A stretch of 64,000 nt of DNA from Heracleum sosnowskyi (lineage: Eukaryota; Streptophyta; Magnoliopsida; Apiales; Apiaceae). This document shows positions 11,646 to 23,000 of this stretch, piece by piece. The number at the start of each line of letters is the position of its first letter. Position 1 is the first letter of the stretch. The stretch lies in contig JAUIZM010000013.1 in assembly GCA_030848705.1 (NCBI GenBank), positions 806,001-870,000 of the forward strand. The letters run 5' to 3'. The position numbers and the translations under genes were made by a program. The notes under the pieces were generated by a model. The model worked only from the letters and a program-made list of their open reading frames with translations. It was not told the DNA's origin and did no database searches.

Positions 11646-12456
11646 TATATAAAATTTAGAGACAATTAAAATTTGATTGACAATTATAATTATACACCAA
11701 TATTGATCACAAAATTCTCCATCAATATCATTAAATTCTTCGATTATTTTCATCAATTTTTGTGAGAATATTGAAGTTATGGTATAAACGCAATATGAGA
11801 TAAGAGTGTTGCAGAACATTTAAATACACGTAAGTTCAATTATAGAACTTTAAAATTCATGTGTTTGACTTTAAAATTCGATTGCATAGCTTTTAAATTC
11901 AGCGGTTTTGATATAATATGAGATAACATTGTTTAACAACAGAACTTTGTAGGTAAAGTAAGTTCATTTGTTGAACTTTATGAAAAAAAATAAGTTCAGT
12001 GGTAAAACTTTGAAGTTCATTTGCAAAACTTTTAAAATTTAATAACAAAATATTGTATTTATACAACGAAACAAAATAGGTTCTGCAGTAGAATCCTATT
12101 CTCTCAGAAATTATTTTCTTGTATAAATTTTTTAACTAAATAAATAAAAAATTTAAAGAAAGGAAATTTAAAATTGAAAAAACAACCAAAAGACATGTGA
12201 GATATAAAAATAAAAAAGAAAGATTTTAAGAAATGAGTAACTGATTAATTTTTCTTATTTAAATTAATTGAACTAATGTTTAATTATTTTATTCCAACAA
12301 ATATCCTTACAAAAATTTTGTATTTAAAAATGAATTTTAAATCTTGATTTAGAGATAATTCAACGACTAACAACAATTTTCGAGCCAGTCTGTGTTATGT
12401 TATGTTTATTATAGATTTGTCCAATATTCAGTCTATGTGTGTGTTTGTTTCAATTA
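11646..12456. other. Intergenic DNA, nothing recognised
   Basis: AT-rich, with phrases around AGTTCA..GAACTTT repeated loosely at 11830-12040 but no clear unit. The last 30 bases (GTGTGTGTTTGTTTCAATT) repeat part of the OMT1 downstream flank. Confidence 0.4.
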
Positions 12457-12850
12457 CACTACAAAAAAAATTGCATTTAGCAACGAAATTTAGCGACCGA
12501 ACGACTTCCGTAGCTAACTACCAACGGATTTGCAATGGTTCTTATGTCATTAAAAGTCAACATCACTAGCGAGACAATATCAACGAATTTATAACGGAAA
12601 ATTAGCGACCAAAATTGCCCTCCCAAAATTGTGCACATTTTGTAATGGATTTGCAACGGACTAGCAACGGAAAATAACAACGAAAAATATCCGTACCTAA
12701 AATAAACACCGAATTGTCCGGGTAATTCACTAACGGACTTGCAACTGAATTCCGTTAGGAATATTACGTCTCCATTCCGTCACTAAAGTGGATTCGTATT
12801 ACTTTATTTCCGTCGTCATACGGTCGCTAAAGTAGATGCAATAATTTCAC
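12457..12850. mobile_element. Terminal fragment of a CACTA (En/Spm-like) transposon
   Basis: Starts CACTACAAAAAAAATTGC, the classical plant CACTA terminus, followed by many spaced subterminal motifs of the type TTAGCGACCGA, CAACGGATTTGCAA and AACGGACTTGCAAC. No matching right terminus (TTTTGTAGTG) is seen before the duplicated OMT flank resumes at 12947, so the element is truncated. No transposase. Confidence 0.65.
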
Positions 12851-12946
12851 AAATCTACGTAATCATGTTCCAAATTATAAGGTTAGTTCGTTTTTATATG
12901 TCATTGCTTTATTTTTTCATTTCTTTGATGATATTATCTTTGTTTT

Positions 12947-13300
12947 TCAATATGTTTGTATCTGAGTTTCACGGTATACACTTACAATTTCAGCCCTGCA
13001 AAATTCTTCTTCTCATGTGTGTGTTTGTTTCAATTTGTTGGTTCTGAAATTTGTTAGAAAGTAACATGCCAAAAGCAAACAAAACGTACAAATAATGTGC
13101 GTTGGTTGTTCTAGTTTGACTGGGAGTAGCTCTATTATTGTAAAAGGATGAGAAAGTTTTAGTTTCTACAAATTTTAAGTTGGTTTGTTCTGTTTTTAAT
13201 AAACAAATCATGCAAGTCGTGTTGTTCGTGAATCAACTATGATGTTGTACGCTTGCATGTTTTAATTTGACAAGTTATACTTGGCTAGTAGAACAGGTAG
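12947..13300 (+). repeat. Copy of the OMT1 downstream flank, now upstream of OMT2
   Basis: Matches 7231-7338, 8397-8514 and 8799-8940 in order, without the Helitron-like block and the MITE that interrupt that version. It therefore shows the state before those insertions and proves a head-to-tail duplication of gene plus flank. Confidence 0.8.
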
Positions 13301-13379
13301 CTTCGAAGTTTATATAACTGCATAACATATTCATAAGCTAGCCTTCGAAGTTTATATAACTGCATAACATATTCATAAG
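13301..13379 (+). promoter_or_regulatory. Duplicated 37-bp TATA module upstream of OMT2
   Basis: Two copies, 13301-13337 and 13343-13379, period 42, of a unit starting CTTCGAAGTTTATATAACTG. Each carries a TATA-box-like TTTATATAA. The second lies about 70 bases before the OMT2 start codon, a normal core promoter distance. OMT1 has a different TATA sequence and no duplication. Confidence 0.65.
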
Positions 13380-13419
13380 AATTTCATGTCAGAAGACTTG
13401 TAAAAGCCCAATAAACTAA

Positions 13420-13917
13420 ATGTCAAACGAAGTTGAAGATGCCAATGAATTCGCAAGGGTGCTGCAATTAAATAGTGCCACGATTCTTGGAAGGGTAATG
13501 AAAGCTGCTATTGAGCTTGATTTATTTGAGATCATGGCCAAAGCTGCTACTGTTAATGGAGCTTCTCCTTTCGGAGATGATGCTAATAAGCTGTCTAGTG
13601 ATGATATTGTAGCTCATCTTCCCACACAAAATCCTGCAGCTACGTCCATGCTTGAGTGAATTCTCTGGTTTTTGGCTGCCAATTCCATCCTTATCCGGAC
13701 AGTAGTAGTTGAAGCAGATGGCAAAGAAAAGAGTTTGTACAGTCTAGCAAGTATCTGCAAACATTACGTTGCGGACGAAGATGGGGTTTCGCTAGCTCCT
13801 TTATTGCTTATGCTTCACGACAAAGTTTTTGTTGATTCTTTGTTCATCTGCTACTCTCATTTCTTTTTCAAATTTTACGCTAAAATGTTTTAGACATCTC
13901 CACATATATCCTAAAAC
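13420..13917 (+). pseudogene. OMT2: truncated O-methyltransferase pseudogene (exon 1 and start of intron 1)
   Basis: Clear paralogue of OMT1 exon 1, highly similar over the whole N-terminal dimerisation domain. Three lesions are visible. An in-frame TGA at 13657-13659 replaces the Arg codon of OMT1. The exon 1 splice donor is lost: OMT1 has TCTTG|GTTTG, while OMT2 reads TCTTTGTTC. Exons 2-4 are absent: intron 1 sequence (CAAATTTTACGCTAAAATG..TTTAGACATCTCC) runs only to 13917, where a Gypsy LTR begins. No SAM-binding or catalytic motif remains, so it cannot encode a methyltransferase. Because the promoter region is present, it might still be transcribed as a short RNA. Confidence 0.85.
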
Positions 13918-15033
13918 TGTAATATCCCGTAATTTTTAGAATAATAATAATATTAGAAAATTAAAAAAAAAGATTAGAATTGGAAAAAGAATAGTATTTA
14001 AAATTAAATTAGATTAATGGCCTAAAGTTTGGATCGGATTTGAACACGGGTAATTAGTGAGTTTAAAGTTAGGGTTTTGTGCCGCTATATAAACACCATT
14101 GTTCCTTCCTCCTCCTTGTGTGTAAAATTCGTAGGTCGTTGTCTCTAATAAATCAGTTATCTTGTAAAATTCGTAGTTAATTAATCGTAAGTCGGAATTT
14201 GATGATTCTGGACTTTTTGGAAAGATTTTTTCATTCTATACAACTTTCATCCTTTGAATTTTCCAAGAAAACGTCGTTTAGAGGGTCAAAAAGAGTTAAA
14301 ACAGTTCTGGTTAGAATTGAGTACATGATCTAGGATGCGTCGAGTTAAGTTTCCGATCGATCTTTCTAGTGTTTTTCGAAACTATGTGTTGTGTGTGTGT
14401 TTTTATTATATAAACTTGGGCTTAGTGATGATATATTTTGAAGTGATATTTATTATTTGATATGTGTTATGTGTAAGCAATAATCTTAGGATTTTGATTT
14501 GTGCCATGGTTTGTGAAAATATCGAATAAGAATAAGGACCGAGTCACCGTGTTATAGTGACAGTTTTCTGAAAATTTAGGACCGTTATCACCGGGTTGTA
14601 GTGGTTGTGGCATGAATTACGGGTTTTGAGTTATTGTTGTTATGTGGTGTTCGTATCGTATCTATTGAATATAAATATGAATGTGTATCAAAAGTTATTG
14701 TTTTGTATATCGTTATCATATCGAATATCATATTATTCTATATGTGTATATATGTTATTTGTCCGACTAGTTGGATCGATTGGTTTCTTGCTGGGCTGTA
14801 TGGTTCATTCCTTACAATTTTCAGGTTCGGTGTAACTCAAGTGTGATAGTTTTGGAGTTTGAGGATCTTAGGTTCAGAATAGATTGGTTTTTGGATAATC
14901 GTTAGCTGTGCTTTTGTAATTGTTAACTTTGTAATAGAACTTTTGTCACGCTTCCGTCTGTAATTGTCATTGTATAATACTTTATTTAAATTTTGTATTT
15001 AGATTTAATAGTCCGAAAAGTTGGGCTGTTACA
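13918..15033 (+). repeat. LTR of a Tekay-like Gypsy retrotransposon
   Basis: Begins TGTAATATCCCGTAATTTTT and ends GGGCTGTTACA at 15033, followed by a primer binding site. These ends are typical of Tekay/Del chromovirus LTRs. The same LTR family occurs in reverse at 54018-55348. It lies in intron 1 of OMT2. Confidence 0.8.
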
Positions 15034-15210
15034 GTTGGTATCAGAGCAGACTGTCCTTCAGAGTGTGTTAGGTACGAGACTAGTACACTTTCTAGGGTGC
15101 GATCTTGGATCATAGTTTAAGTCTGACTTGTAGGAGATTAGTGGGTAGACGTGTCATGTGATAGGATTGTTATGAATTTGGGGACCAAATTCTTTTTAAG
15201 GAGGGTAGTA
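15034..15210 (+). mobile_element. Internal scraps of the Tekay-like element: primer binding site and polypurine end only
   Basis: TTGGTATCAGAGCA (15035-15048) is a primer binding site complementary to the 3' end of initiator tRNA-Met. About 130 bases later comes GGGGACCAAATTCTTTTTAA then GGAGGGTAG (15180-15208), the usual end of the pol/3' region before the 3' LTR. All gag-pol coding DNA is missing. Instead of a 3' LTR, the Tat-like element B starts at once. Confidence 0.65.
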
Positions 15211-15213
15211 TGT

Positions 15214-15749
15214 TGATATGGGCTGAAAAATAACCCTAGAAGTGTAATTAATGAGGTATTAATTAGACCTAGATTGGTCCAAGAATACGGCCTAATAAAC
15301 AAGGCCCGAAACCCTAATTATTTATTAATTTCGTAATTAATAAATAGGAAAAATATACAGCTCATGAAAGGAGTCCAAAATATGATAAATTCTTCAAAAA
15401 AGGATCTAGAATCTCAATTATAGGAAATAATTATTCACAGTCCTTATCCTACAATAAGGAAAAGACTTACCCACCAAGGAATACAATCCTTATCCACCAT
15501 CAAGAAGGAGAATTATTCGCTAAGTCTCCTAAACATACTCTAAATACAAGGCTCTTGACGCCTATATAAGGACCCAGGTCCTTCACATTAGAACTACGTT
15601 TTTTGGCTTGATTCTCAGCATTGATTGAGATACGTAGGCATCTTGTGAGGACCGATTTAGTCACGAAACACGAGAACAACCATTAAAAAAGCTCGAAAGC
15701 TCTTAAACCCTAGTAGTAAATTTACAAGTACGTTTTTTATTCCACAACA
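15214..15749 (+). repeat. 5' LTR of Tat-like Gypsy element B
   Basis: Starts TGATATGGGCTGAAAA (or TGTTGATATGG at 15211) and ends TTCCACAACA. It is followed by TTTGGCGCCGTCTGTGGGA (15750-15768), a primer binding site seen in Tat-lineage elements. The reverse copy of this LTR at 47525-48028 defines the ends. A TATA-like CCTATATAAGG lies at 15571-15581. Confidence 0.75.
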
Positions 15750-15782
15750 TTTGGCGCCGTCTGTGGGAAGACAACATCAACC

Positions 15783-16118
15783 TTGGCAAACACACGAAGA
15801 ACGACTCGAGATACTCAAACTTCTGAAGGACTTCCTCTCACCTCTGAGGCAGATGCTCAAGGAAGTCAGCCACCGCCAACCACTGGCACTCAAGGGGCGA
15901 ATTTTCCCCTCACCGCCACTCAAGGATCGGAAATCCCGATTTCGGTTGAAGGAACGAATCCCCTGCAAATGGTCGTTCATGGACCTAATCCACAAGATAC
16001 CACTCTCCAGAAACCAATCACAACCTCTCCACTACTCATGAACGCACCACGTAATCTTCAACTTCACACCACAGATCTTCCCCAATACGCAACTCAGACT
16101 CTTGGAATGCCAAACTAT
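15783..16118 (+). pseudogene. Element B gag, N-terminal part
   Basis: Reads ANTRRTTRDTQTSE onward, and matches the start of element D's gag (47491, minus). In D the first codon is ATG; here it is TTG, so the start codon is lost. The frame is then cut by the CACTA transposon at 16119 and resumes at 25265. The region is a low-complexity Pro/Gln/Thr-rich gag leader, as is common for Tat elements. Confidence 0.7.
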
Positions 16119-16689
16119 CATTACGCCATAAGTGCTCATAGGCAACGCTTTTTATGAGTGTTGCAAGCAAAGCGTTTCAATAAATAGGCTCAGTTTTAGT
16201 CTTTTGCAACATTGCTCGAATACTATTGCATTAGACATACATTTGGTGTTGCACGTGAATATTGGGGTTTCAGCATGCAACACATTGGATGGTGTTGCAT
16301 TTAATCTAATATTTTAATAATTTTTTAATAATTATAAAATAAAGTTCAATAAATTTTCAAGAAAAATACATTACATTTTGATCAATCTTTTTACTTTTCA
16401 AATTTGAAACATAAAATATTACAAAATTAAATATCTAATATAAATATGTAGCCTTTTTTTATTTTATAATAAAAATATAATTTTCAAATTTTTGTGTTTA
16501 TAAAAAATGTAAGTAAATTGAAATAATTCTTATATATATATATATATATCTTACTTTTAAAGTTTGATATATAATAATTTATGGTTTTATTACGAATATT
16601 TAATATAAATAGAAGTCATGTTTTATAATATTACAAAATTTAATTAATAAATTAAAAAAACTCACGAAAAAAAGAAAACCCCCAAAAAA

Positions 16690-16980
16690 TTACTCAGTCA
16701 TCCTCCCTCTCAAACAATTGGGACAAAAAATTGGGCGGATAATTTCCCCCCAAAACAATGTGTACACTTTCCCCCGCACACATTCAGTCATCCTCCCTCT
16801 CAAACAATTCAGTCTAATTACTCTCTCTCTCTCACACACACTCTCTCTTACAGTCTCTCTCTCTCGCTCGATTTCTTCTATCTCGCTCGATTTCTTCTAT
16901 ATTTCATTTGATTTTATCACTGTTTGTTTTAATAGAATATATATATATATATATATGTATAAAATTAGGGTTTATGTTCT
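16690..16980 (+). other. Pyrimidine-rich segment, possible captured 5' UTR/promoter
   Basis: Contains a 29-bp direct repeat around CAGTCATCCTCCCTCTCAAA (about 16696 and 16788), then a long CT/CA-rich stretch (16815-16900) and a short AT microsatellite (about 16939-16956). CT-rich leaders are common in plant 5' UTRs, and this one stands just before the first captured coding fragment. Function is inference only. Confidence 0.4.
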
Positions 16981-16998
16981 TCAGAAATTTGGGGATTT

Positions 16999-17160
16999 TT
17001 CAGAAATATGGTCTCAAAGCAATTGTTTTGCACTTAATGGTGCAGTGATGTGTCCGTTATACTATTATCAGCAGAGGCATCCATTGAATCTTATTCTACT
17101 CGGATTTTTTACGATATCGCTTGCGTTTATGATTGGTTTATCCTGTGCTTTTGCTAACGG
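16999..17160 (+). pseudogene. Captured exon of a LIFEGUARD / Bax inhibitor-1-like membrane protein
   Basis: The frame reads ...CPLYYYQQRHPLNLILLGFF and continues through a hydrophobic segment ending SCAFANG. It matches the WPLYFYQQ.HPVNFILLGLFT region of plant LIFEGUARD (BI-1-like) proteins, with two membrane-spanning stretches. It ends at a splice donor (G|GTATGT at 17161). Only one exon is present; the left limit is uncertain. The parent family acts in ER/Golgi membranes in cell death control; this fragment cannot. Confidence 0.6.
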
Positions 17161-17480
17161 TATGTTTGCTCTTTCTTCGTCATCACTGCATTGTCAATTG
17201 TGCTTCCAATTGTATTTATATGTGTAACTTTGAGCAACTTTCTTGTCACATTGTCAATTGTACTTCCACTCGCTGTGTTGGTAAGTTCAAAATTTCCACC
17301 TTTTAAGGTCCAATGCTTGTAAATGCCGCTTATGATTAAAGCATGCTCCAAATTTATTATAAAAGTTGTCATTCATGTATAACAGTATAAGACTATGAGC
17401 TACAAATGTTAAGCGTGTGCATACACACTCAGAGAGATACATTTATATTTATATATGACTTTTAAAATGCATATCATCAG

Positions 17481-17632
17481 GAACACCAGAGTTCATGGCT
17501 CCGGAGGTGTATGCAGAGGAATACAATGAATTAGTAGATATTTATGCATTTGGAATGTGCGTTTTGGAAATGGTCACATTTGAATATCCATATAGTGAAT
17601 GTTTTCACCCTGCTCAAATATACAAGAAAGTT
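17481..17632 (+). pseudogene. Captured exon of a WNK-type protein kinase
   Basis: After a splice acceptor (CATCAG|G) the frame reads GTPEFMAPEVYAEEYNELVD and then VLEMVTFEYPYSEC and HPAQIYKKV. This is the activation-loop end, APE motif and subdomain IX region of plant WNK kinases, nearly unchanged. It breaks off after QIYKKV and runs into CATTGTCAATTGTGC-type repeat sequence. Catalytic Lys/Cys loops and the HRD motif are absent, so it encodes no kinase. Confidence 0.8.
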
Positions 17633-17789
17633 GACAATTGGAAATGGTCACATTGTCAATTGTGCTCCCAATTGGGACAGATTGAGGTATAAATATATAG
17701 TAGTAACTAACAACCTTTAATTGTTTTGAACTTGTCAGTTGTCATGCTGAAAGACAACACAGTACTAAACTCTGTCATTTTTCTGTTAG

Positions 17790-18740
17790 AAACTGGCTTA
17801 CCAAGGCCATAGATCATTGTTCCGATGAGCAAGCTAAGGAATTTCACTTGGATATTCTTCAACACGAGATTAACACACTGGAGAAAGACGTATCACAGGA
17901 CTACCAGGAAATTTCCTTTTGTCATAATGATTTGCAGTACGGAAACATTATGATTGATGAAAAGACAAGATCAGTTACTGTAATTGTAAGTTCTTTTTCT
18001 TGATCTCACATGGTAGTAATATTTTTTTTCCCTGATTTGATCATATTTCTACTGAAGTTTAATAGTGCATGTTCTGTTTGCAGGATTATGAGTATGCCAG
18101 TTTCAATCCTGTTGCCTATGACCTTGCCAATCACTTCTGCCAAATGGCAGCAAATTATCACTCTGAGAAACCACATATTCTAGACTATAGTACATATCCA
18201 GGTAAGAATATGTTGATGTGCTACCCAGATTTATAATCCTGAAGCCTTCTTACTTCTTTTTTTGTGTACAAAAACTGAAGCTATGTTTTTCTGAAGTTAA
18301 TTAGTCTTTTTAACTTTTTAATTATCTATTTGCTTAGGCCTGGAGGAGCGTGAAAGATTTGTTCGTTCATATCTTGGTTCAGATGGTTAGTCCCTTGTAT
18401 CCAGTGCTATGTTGTTTAGGGGTCTGTTTTCATCTCAACATACCTAATAATATCTACTTGTATGTACACAGGCAATCAACTGGATGATAGTGAAGTGCAG
18501 AGGCTTGTCGATGATATAGAGAAGTACACTCTAGCAAACCATCTGTTCTGGGACTTATGGGGGATCATTTCGGTATGCATTGCATTTTCCACATCTAAAT
18601 TTTGTTGTTAGACATTGAAGAACAGAACATCTAACCTAAGGTTATTCTTCTTCTGTTGCTTAGGCTCATGTGAACCATATCGACTTTGATTACATGGAGT
18701 ACGCGAGACAGAGGTTTGCACAGTACTGGTTGAGGATGCC
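17790..18740 (+). pseudogene. Captured five-exon segment of a choline/ethanolamine kinase gene
   Basis: Exons 17790-17985, 18084-18201, 18338-18385, 18472-18573 and 18664 to about 18740, all with GT...AG borders. They encode the C-terminal half of choline kinase. It includes the Brenner-type motif FCHNDLQYGNIMID (catalytic Asp in HND), the second motif IDYEYASFNPVAYDLANHF, and further on LFWDLWGIISAHVN and FDYMEYARQRFAQYWLRM. The introns are kept, so the piece was copied from genomic DNA, not from mRNA. The N-terminal nucleotide-binding half is missing. Parent enzymes phosphorylate choline for phosphatidylcholine synthesis. The reading frame through all five exons appears open, so a fragment could be translated from a chimeric transcript. 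Confidence 0.85.
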
Positions 18741-18853
18741 CCAGTTTATGGCGGCTACGAAGAGCATCTCCAGCATATCCGTGATTACAATAATTTTAAT
18801 AATCAAGCATATATGCATCCACCGAATCTTGGACCCTCGACCTCAATTTTCAG
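18741..18853 (+). pseudogene. Captured coding fragment of unrecognised origin
   Basis: Directly after the choline kinase exon a different frame is open: PVYGGYEEHLQHIRDYNNF and then NNQAYMHPPNLGPSTSIFR. The composition (Tyr, Asn, His, Pro) and codon use look like a real exon, but I do not recognise the family. It may come from a sixth host gene. Confidence 0.4.
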
Positions 18854-19048
18854 GGTCATTAGTTTATAATGTTTTAGAAGTATCTCCAGTATCACAATTA
18901 GAATTAGAATAATATAGAAATTTGACGAGGCTAGTGCACGAGGTATATCATAAGTTAACGACAGTCTGGTAATTCAAAACTTTATGATACATTCTTATCT
19001 ATTAACTATACACATTGTATCTAATTTTCAATCCTTTACATTATTCAG

Positions 19049-19302
19049 GACATGGTGGAAGTGATGGGTTACATGCTTATGTTCAGTCTCTTGATGATGC
19101 AGTCCTGGATGTGGTACACTTTAGATTTATTTAGAAGATACAGAAACATTTGATACAATGGTGTTGTTTGCGTACGTAGTTTTATTGGCTTATGTCTCCG
19201 TTATATATGTAGAAATTATTTATGGAGAAGGTTTTAGCCGAGAGTACAGGACTTCCCTGTTTTTGCTTTGGACACTCGACAGGTGCAGCTGTTATCCTTA
19301 AG
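19049..19302 (+). pseudogene. Captured two-exon fragment of a monoacylglycerol lipase-like alpha/beta hydrolase
   Basis: Exons 19049-19113 and 19213-19302 with proper splice borders. They read GHGGSDGLHAYVQSLDDAV and KLFMEKVLAESTGLPCFCFG, then HSTGAAVILK. GHSTG is the nucleophile elbow (GxSxG) of plant caffeoylshikimate esterase/MAGL-type hydrolases, which have GHGGSDGLH in the same position. The rest of the enzyme, including the Asp and His of the triad, is missing. Confidence 0.75.
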
Positions 19303-19428
19303 GTGACATCAACTTGAATATGTTGTCTTGCGTACTACTTGATGCTAATTTCTAATAAATTCAAGTTGTTTTAATCTGATTGCTTATATATAAAACTTGG
19401 ACATTTTCTTACTCGTTTGTCCTTTCAG

Positions 19429-19525
19429 GTAGTGGCTACAGAAGTCGTTGGTGGTGGAAAGTTCTACGTCCAATTAGCAGTTGATTAGAAAGAGGCCTCT
19501 AAAATTCAGCAGTATGGCAATGACC
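19429..19525 (+). pseudogene. Captured fragment resembling a Tudor-SN exon
   Basis: After a splice acceptor (TTTCAG|G) the frame reads VVATEVVGGGKFYVQLAVD, a stop, then KEASKIQQYG. Plant Tudor-SN proteins have a closely similar VTEVLGGGKFYVQ..GDQ..ASIQQQLA segment at the start of the Tudor region. The match is from memory and short, so the call is tentative. The acceptor is in phase with the lipase donor at 19303, so the two could splice into one chimeric message. Confidence 0.5.
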
Positions 19526-20015
19526 TCAGCAGCTGATGGCCCTGCTGATGGGACTAATTTGAGCGGTGGGTGAAATCAGATTGGTACCTGATCTTTCAAC
19601 AATGGTACTCCATTGACTCAAGATTGGTGAAATCAGATTGGATGACAGTGGTACTCCATTGACTCAAGGTCGCACAACTTCGTAGGGATTTTATTCTGTA
19701 ACTTTTAGAAGTAGTATAACTTGGTTATTTCGTACTTTTGAAGTTTGAATTGGCGTACGTTGAAGTTAGAATTAGTGCATGTGCTTGGGCATTCAATTTT
19801 TTGTTGGCTTGGTTGGACATGATGGATTTATGTATAAACAAAACAGTTATTTCGAAATTTTTATAAAAAACTATTTTATTTGACTCTATTTGTGTTGCAG
19901 TATCATAGACATGATGTTGCTAAAAAAACATTTGATGTTGCAATAAAAAAACTGTGTTGTATTTAAAAGGATTGATGTTGCTTAAACAAAAAAAGTAGTG
20001 TTGCATTAGACTGCA
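19526..20015. other. CACTA interior between captured exons and nested LTR
   Basis: Contains a direct repeat around GGTACTCCATTGACTCAAG (19600 and 19649) and then the subterminal motif TGATGTTGC/GTGTTGCA several times (19905-20010). No coding region is recognised. Confidence 0.5.
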
Positions 20016-23000
20016 TGTAACGCCCCCAAATCCGGGGTCAAAGGATTTGGTCATCAGACTGCACTCTTAATCCAAACAACCTGTTTAATATAAAATCAAC
20101 ACAATAATAATATCTGTGACCCCAACTCTACCAAGAATCTTTAAAGGTTATAGTGCTAGAAACCAGAATCCAAAATTTCATTACAAACAATCTTTCTTCT
20201 TTACAACCATTCTCTTTACACATATTCTAATACACTAGTATAACTTCGATAAGAAGTATACCGGCAACTAATCTTATACAATATATTATTCAATAGAAAA
20301 CATCTATATACAAAACCTCTCACTAGCTCCAAATGCTCTGGATCAGAACGTCTTTATGCTAATATCCTTCCCCATCTCTGATCAGCTACGCGGACAACTC
20401 TCGCCCATATACCTTCTTACTGGAAGGCTAAAATATATATAAAGAAAACAAGTATGAGCGAATGAATTGCTCAGCAAGTGCATTATCAAATATAACACGA
20501 AAGGTTTCCAAAATAAACTTTGGATTTTCAAATAACAAACTTTTGTTTTTGAACATTTGTAATCTTTAAAACTTCTCAAATCAAGTTTAGTAATTTATCA
20601 CAATTTCTCATTCAGCTTCTCGCAACTGGATAGTTTAAAACACAAAAGGTTTATATTGGCCGTCACGGCAACCGAATCAACAATAACTACAATAGTATGT
20701 AGAAAATACGAATTAAGTATAACTCATATGTCTTTAAGACCATAGTTTGTATAAAGATACTAATTTGAAGATAACAGATCTTTTCACAACATTCTCTGAA
20801 ACCAACAACTCTGGAAAGTTAGAATAATCAAGGGGTAAGAATGAGCCAACATGCTCGGTCAAGGAATAAGGAACGCACTTCAAGACTTCAACATGGTACC
20901 GACTAGATGTGCGGTATGAATAAAACTCATCAAGATAGATACCTCACGACTGCCAATGGAATTAAGGAAGTGGATTTCGACTATTTGGAATCCAAATGTA
21001 TTAAGAGTAAGTGATTTTAGCAAGATTGAAACCACTATTATTAATCAACAACCAACAATTTTATGCAACGAATAAACCTGAATATCAGGTCATAACTCAC
21101 AAGTACAAAACATATGGATGTAACTCATCCCAGAAATAAGAATTGATATTAGAATTGGATTTTTAACATTTATCAAATCAAAGGTTGTGCTGCTGGCCAG
21201 CCACGCATCAACCCCGGACTTGCTTATAGCAAAGTCCTCTACTGGATCCTAGGCCAAACTGGGCCTTAATTTATTCCGACCATAAATATGGCCCGACCAA
21301 TTACTGGTCCCATTTAAAAACATTCCAATCCTATATTATATACGTCAGGTGTCAGAACAATTGACAACCTTACTTTGACAATCAGGTGTCGGAAGAATCG
21401 ACAACCTTAATACAACAAACACTGGAAAACTCACGTTCCAGGAAACAATTCAACTATGAAGAATCCATCAAGGAATAACAATATAATCTAGTATCGACGA
21501 GATCGACACAATATCGGGAGGTGCACATGAAAAGTGACAATATAATAAACATCGACGAGATCGATGTAACAACTGGGATATAATAAAGAATAAACAATGA
21601 CATGATCAACAAGATTAAGTCTGATATGAAACAGGCATTATGATATCAACAGAATTTGCAACAACTCAATATAGAATAGGGTTCGAAGAACAGGCTCTAG
21701 ATGGCCTCAACAGTTCAGATTATCACATCATGGGAGAATTAGTTAAGATTTACCAATCTGGTAAGTGACAAGAAAGTCAATTCAAGTTTAAGAAAAAGTC
21801 AAGGTGGAGTTTATAAATGAAGTAAACAAGGGTTTACTGACTTCTGACAGAAATAGTTCAAGTCCTTCGAACATATACTTATAATAGATAAGCCTTGTAT
21901 TTGAAGGAAGTAAACTAAATCATGCACAACATATATGAATTCGAATCAGGGAATGGATCAGATGATCGCTTATAAATAAGAAAGGATAACAAGGCTTGCA
22001 TAGGTGCAAGGTGAAAAATGGTATACTTGAAGGGTAAGCAACACAACTTCAGAATCTTAAAATAACTTTTCCCTCATAGGGTTCACAAGTTCCCGCTCAT
22101 CTAGGGTTGGTAATATTCCAACTTAGTATTTTTAAATCAAGTCTTTTTGAAAGAAAGCCTTAGTATACGGCCCATAACTATCTTTTAAATTGTTTCAACA
22201 CAATATTTATATTTTTCCAATCAACCTGGAAATATGAATCTAAACTCAAAAGGTATAAAATAATACTCGTCAAATTACGAGATTTAAATAACATACTTGC
22301 AATTCAATGCAAAAGAGTCATCATTAAATTTTTTTAGGAAAAAGTATGCCAATTGCATAATAATAATTCAAGAAATATCAATCAATTAATAAGCAAGGGT
22401 ATAAACACTTGCCTCTGGTCCTTAGCTATTTCGTAACGCTGAAACAATACGATTTCCTCCTTATTCTGTCTTATCGCACGATTCTCTACTTCCGTCCTTC
22501 TTTGCTCTAACGCTCTTGCGAACACCACTAGTCTGCTTTTACCATTCCGAATCCACGTGCCAGCCTCGATAGTCAAACATGAGACGGTACTTAGTCTTCA
22601 ACGTATGATTTCACATTCCATAAACGATTGTAACTTTACTTCGATAATCTGACTCGTCTCGCCCAATAGCCTCTGTTGCATAGACAACCACATTTCAATT
22701 GATAGAATGATCACAACTAACTATACAAGTAATCCTCGTAACTCGCTTGACGAAACTCCCCATACTTATAAAAAGTCAACATCTAAGTCAAGGACCTCGT
22801 AAATCTCATTTTCTAATATTACCGACAAATTTCTATTTCAACTACCCCTCGTGATGATATTAGACACGACCAAATACTCAAACAAGTCTCAACACAATTT
22901 ATTCGCATGCATGACTCAACAACAGATAATTCACATCATTAACATAACATATTTAAACAAGTAACCGGTTACGTATCGGACGCCCGGTCTAATTTATAAT

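Noticed and set aside
16718..17227. 169-codon ORF as one protein
   Set aside because: The first part reads through CT/CA repeats and an AT microsatellite. Only the last third matches a protein, ending at a splice donor.
17495..17692. Functional WNK kinase gene
   Set aside because: One exon only, without catalytic loops, inside transposon ends. It is a captured fragment.
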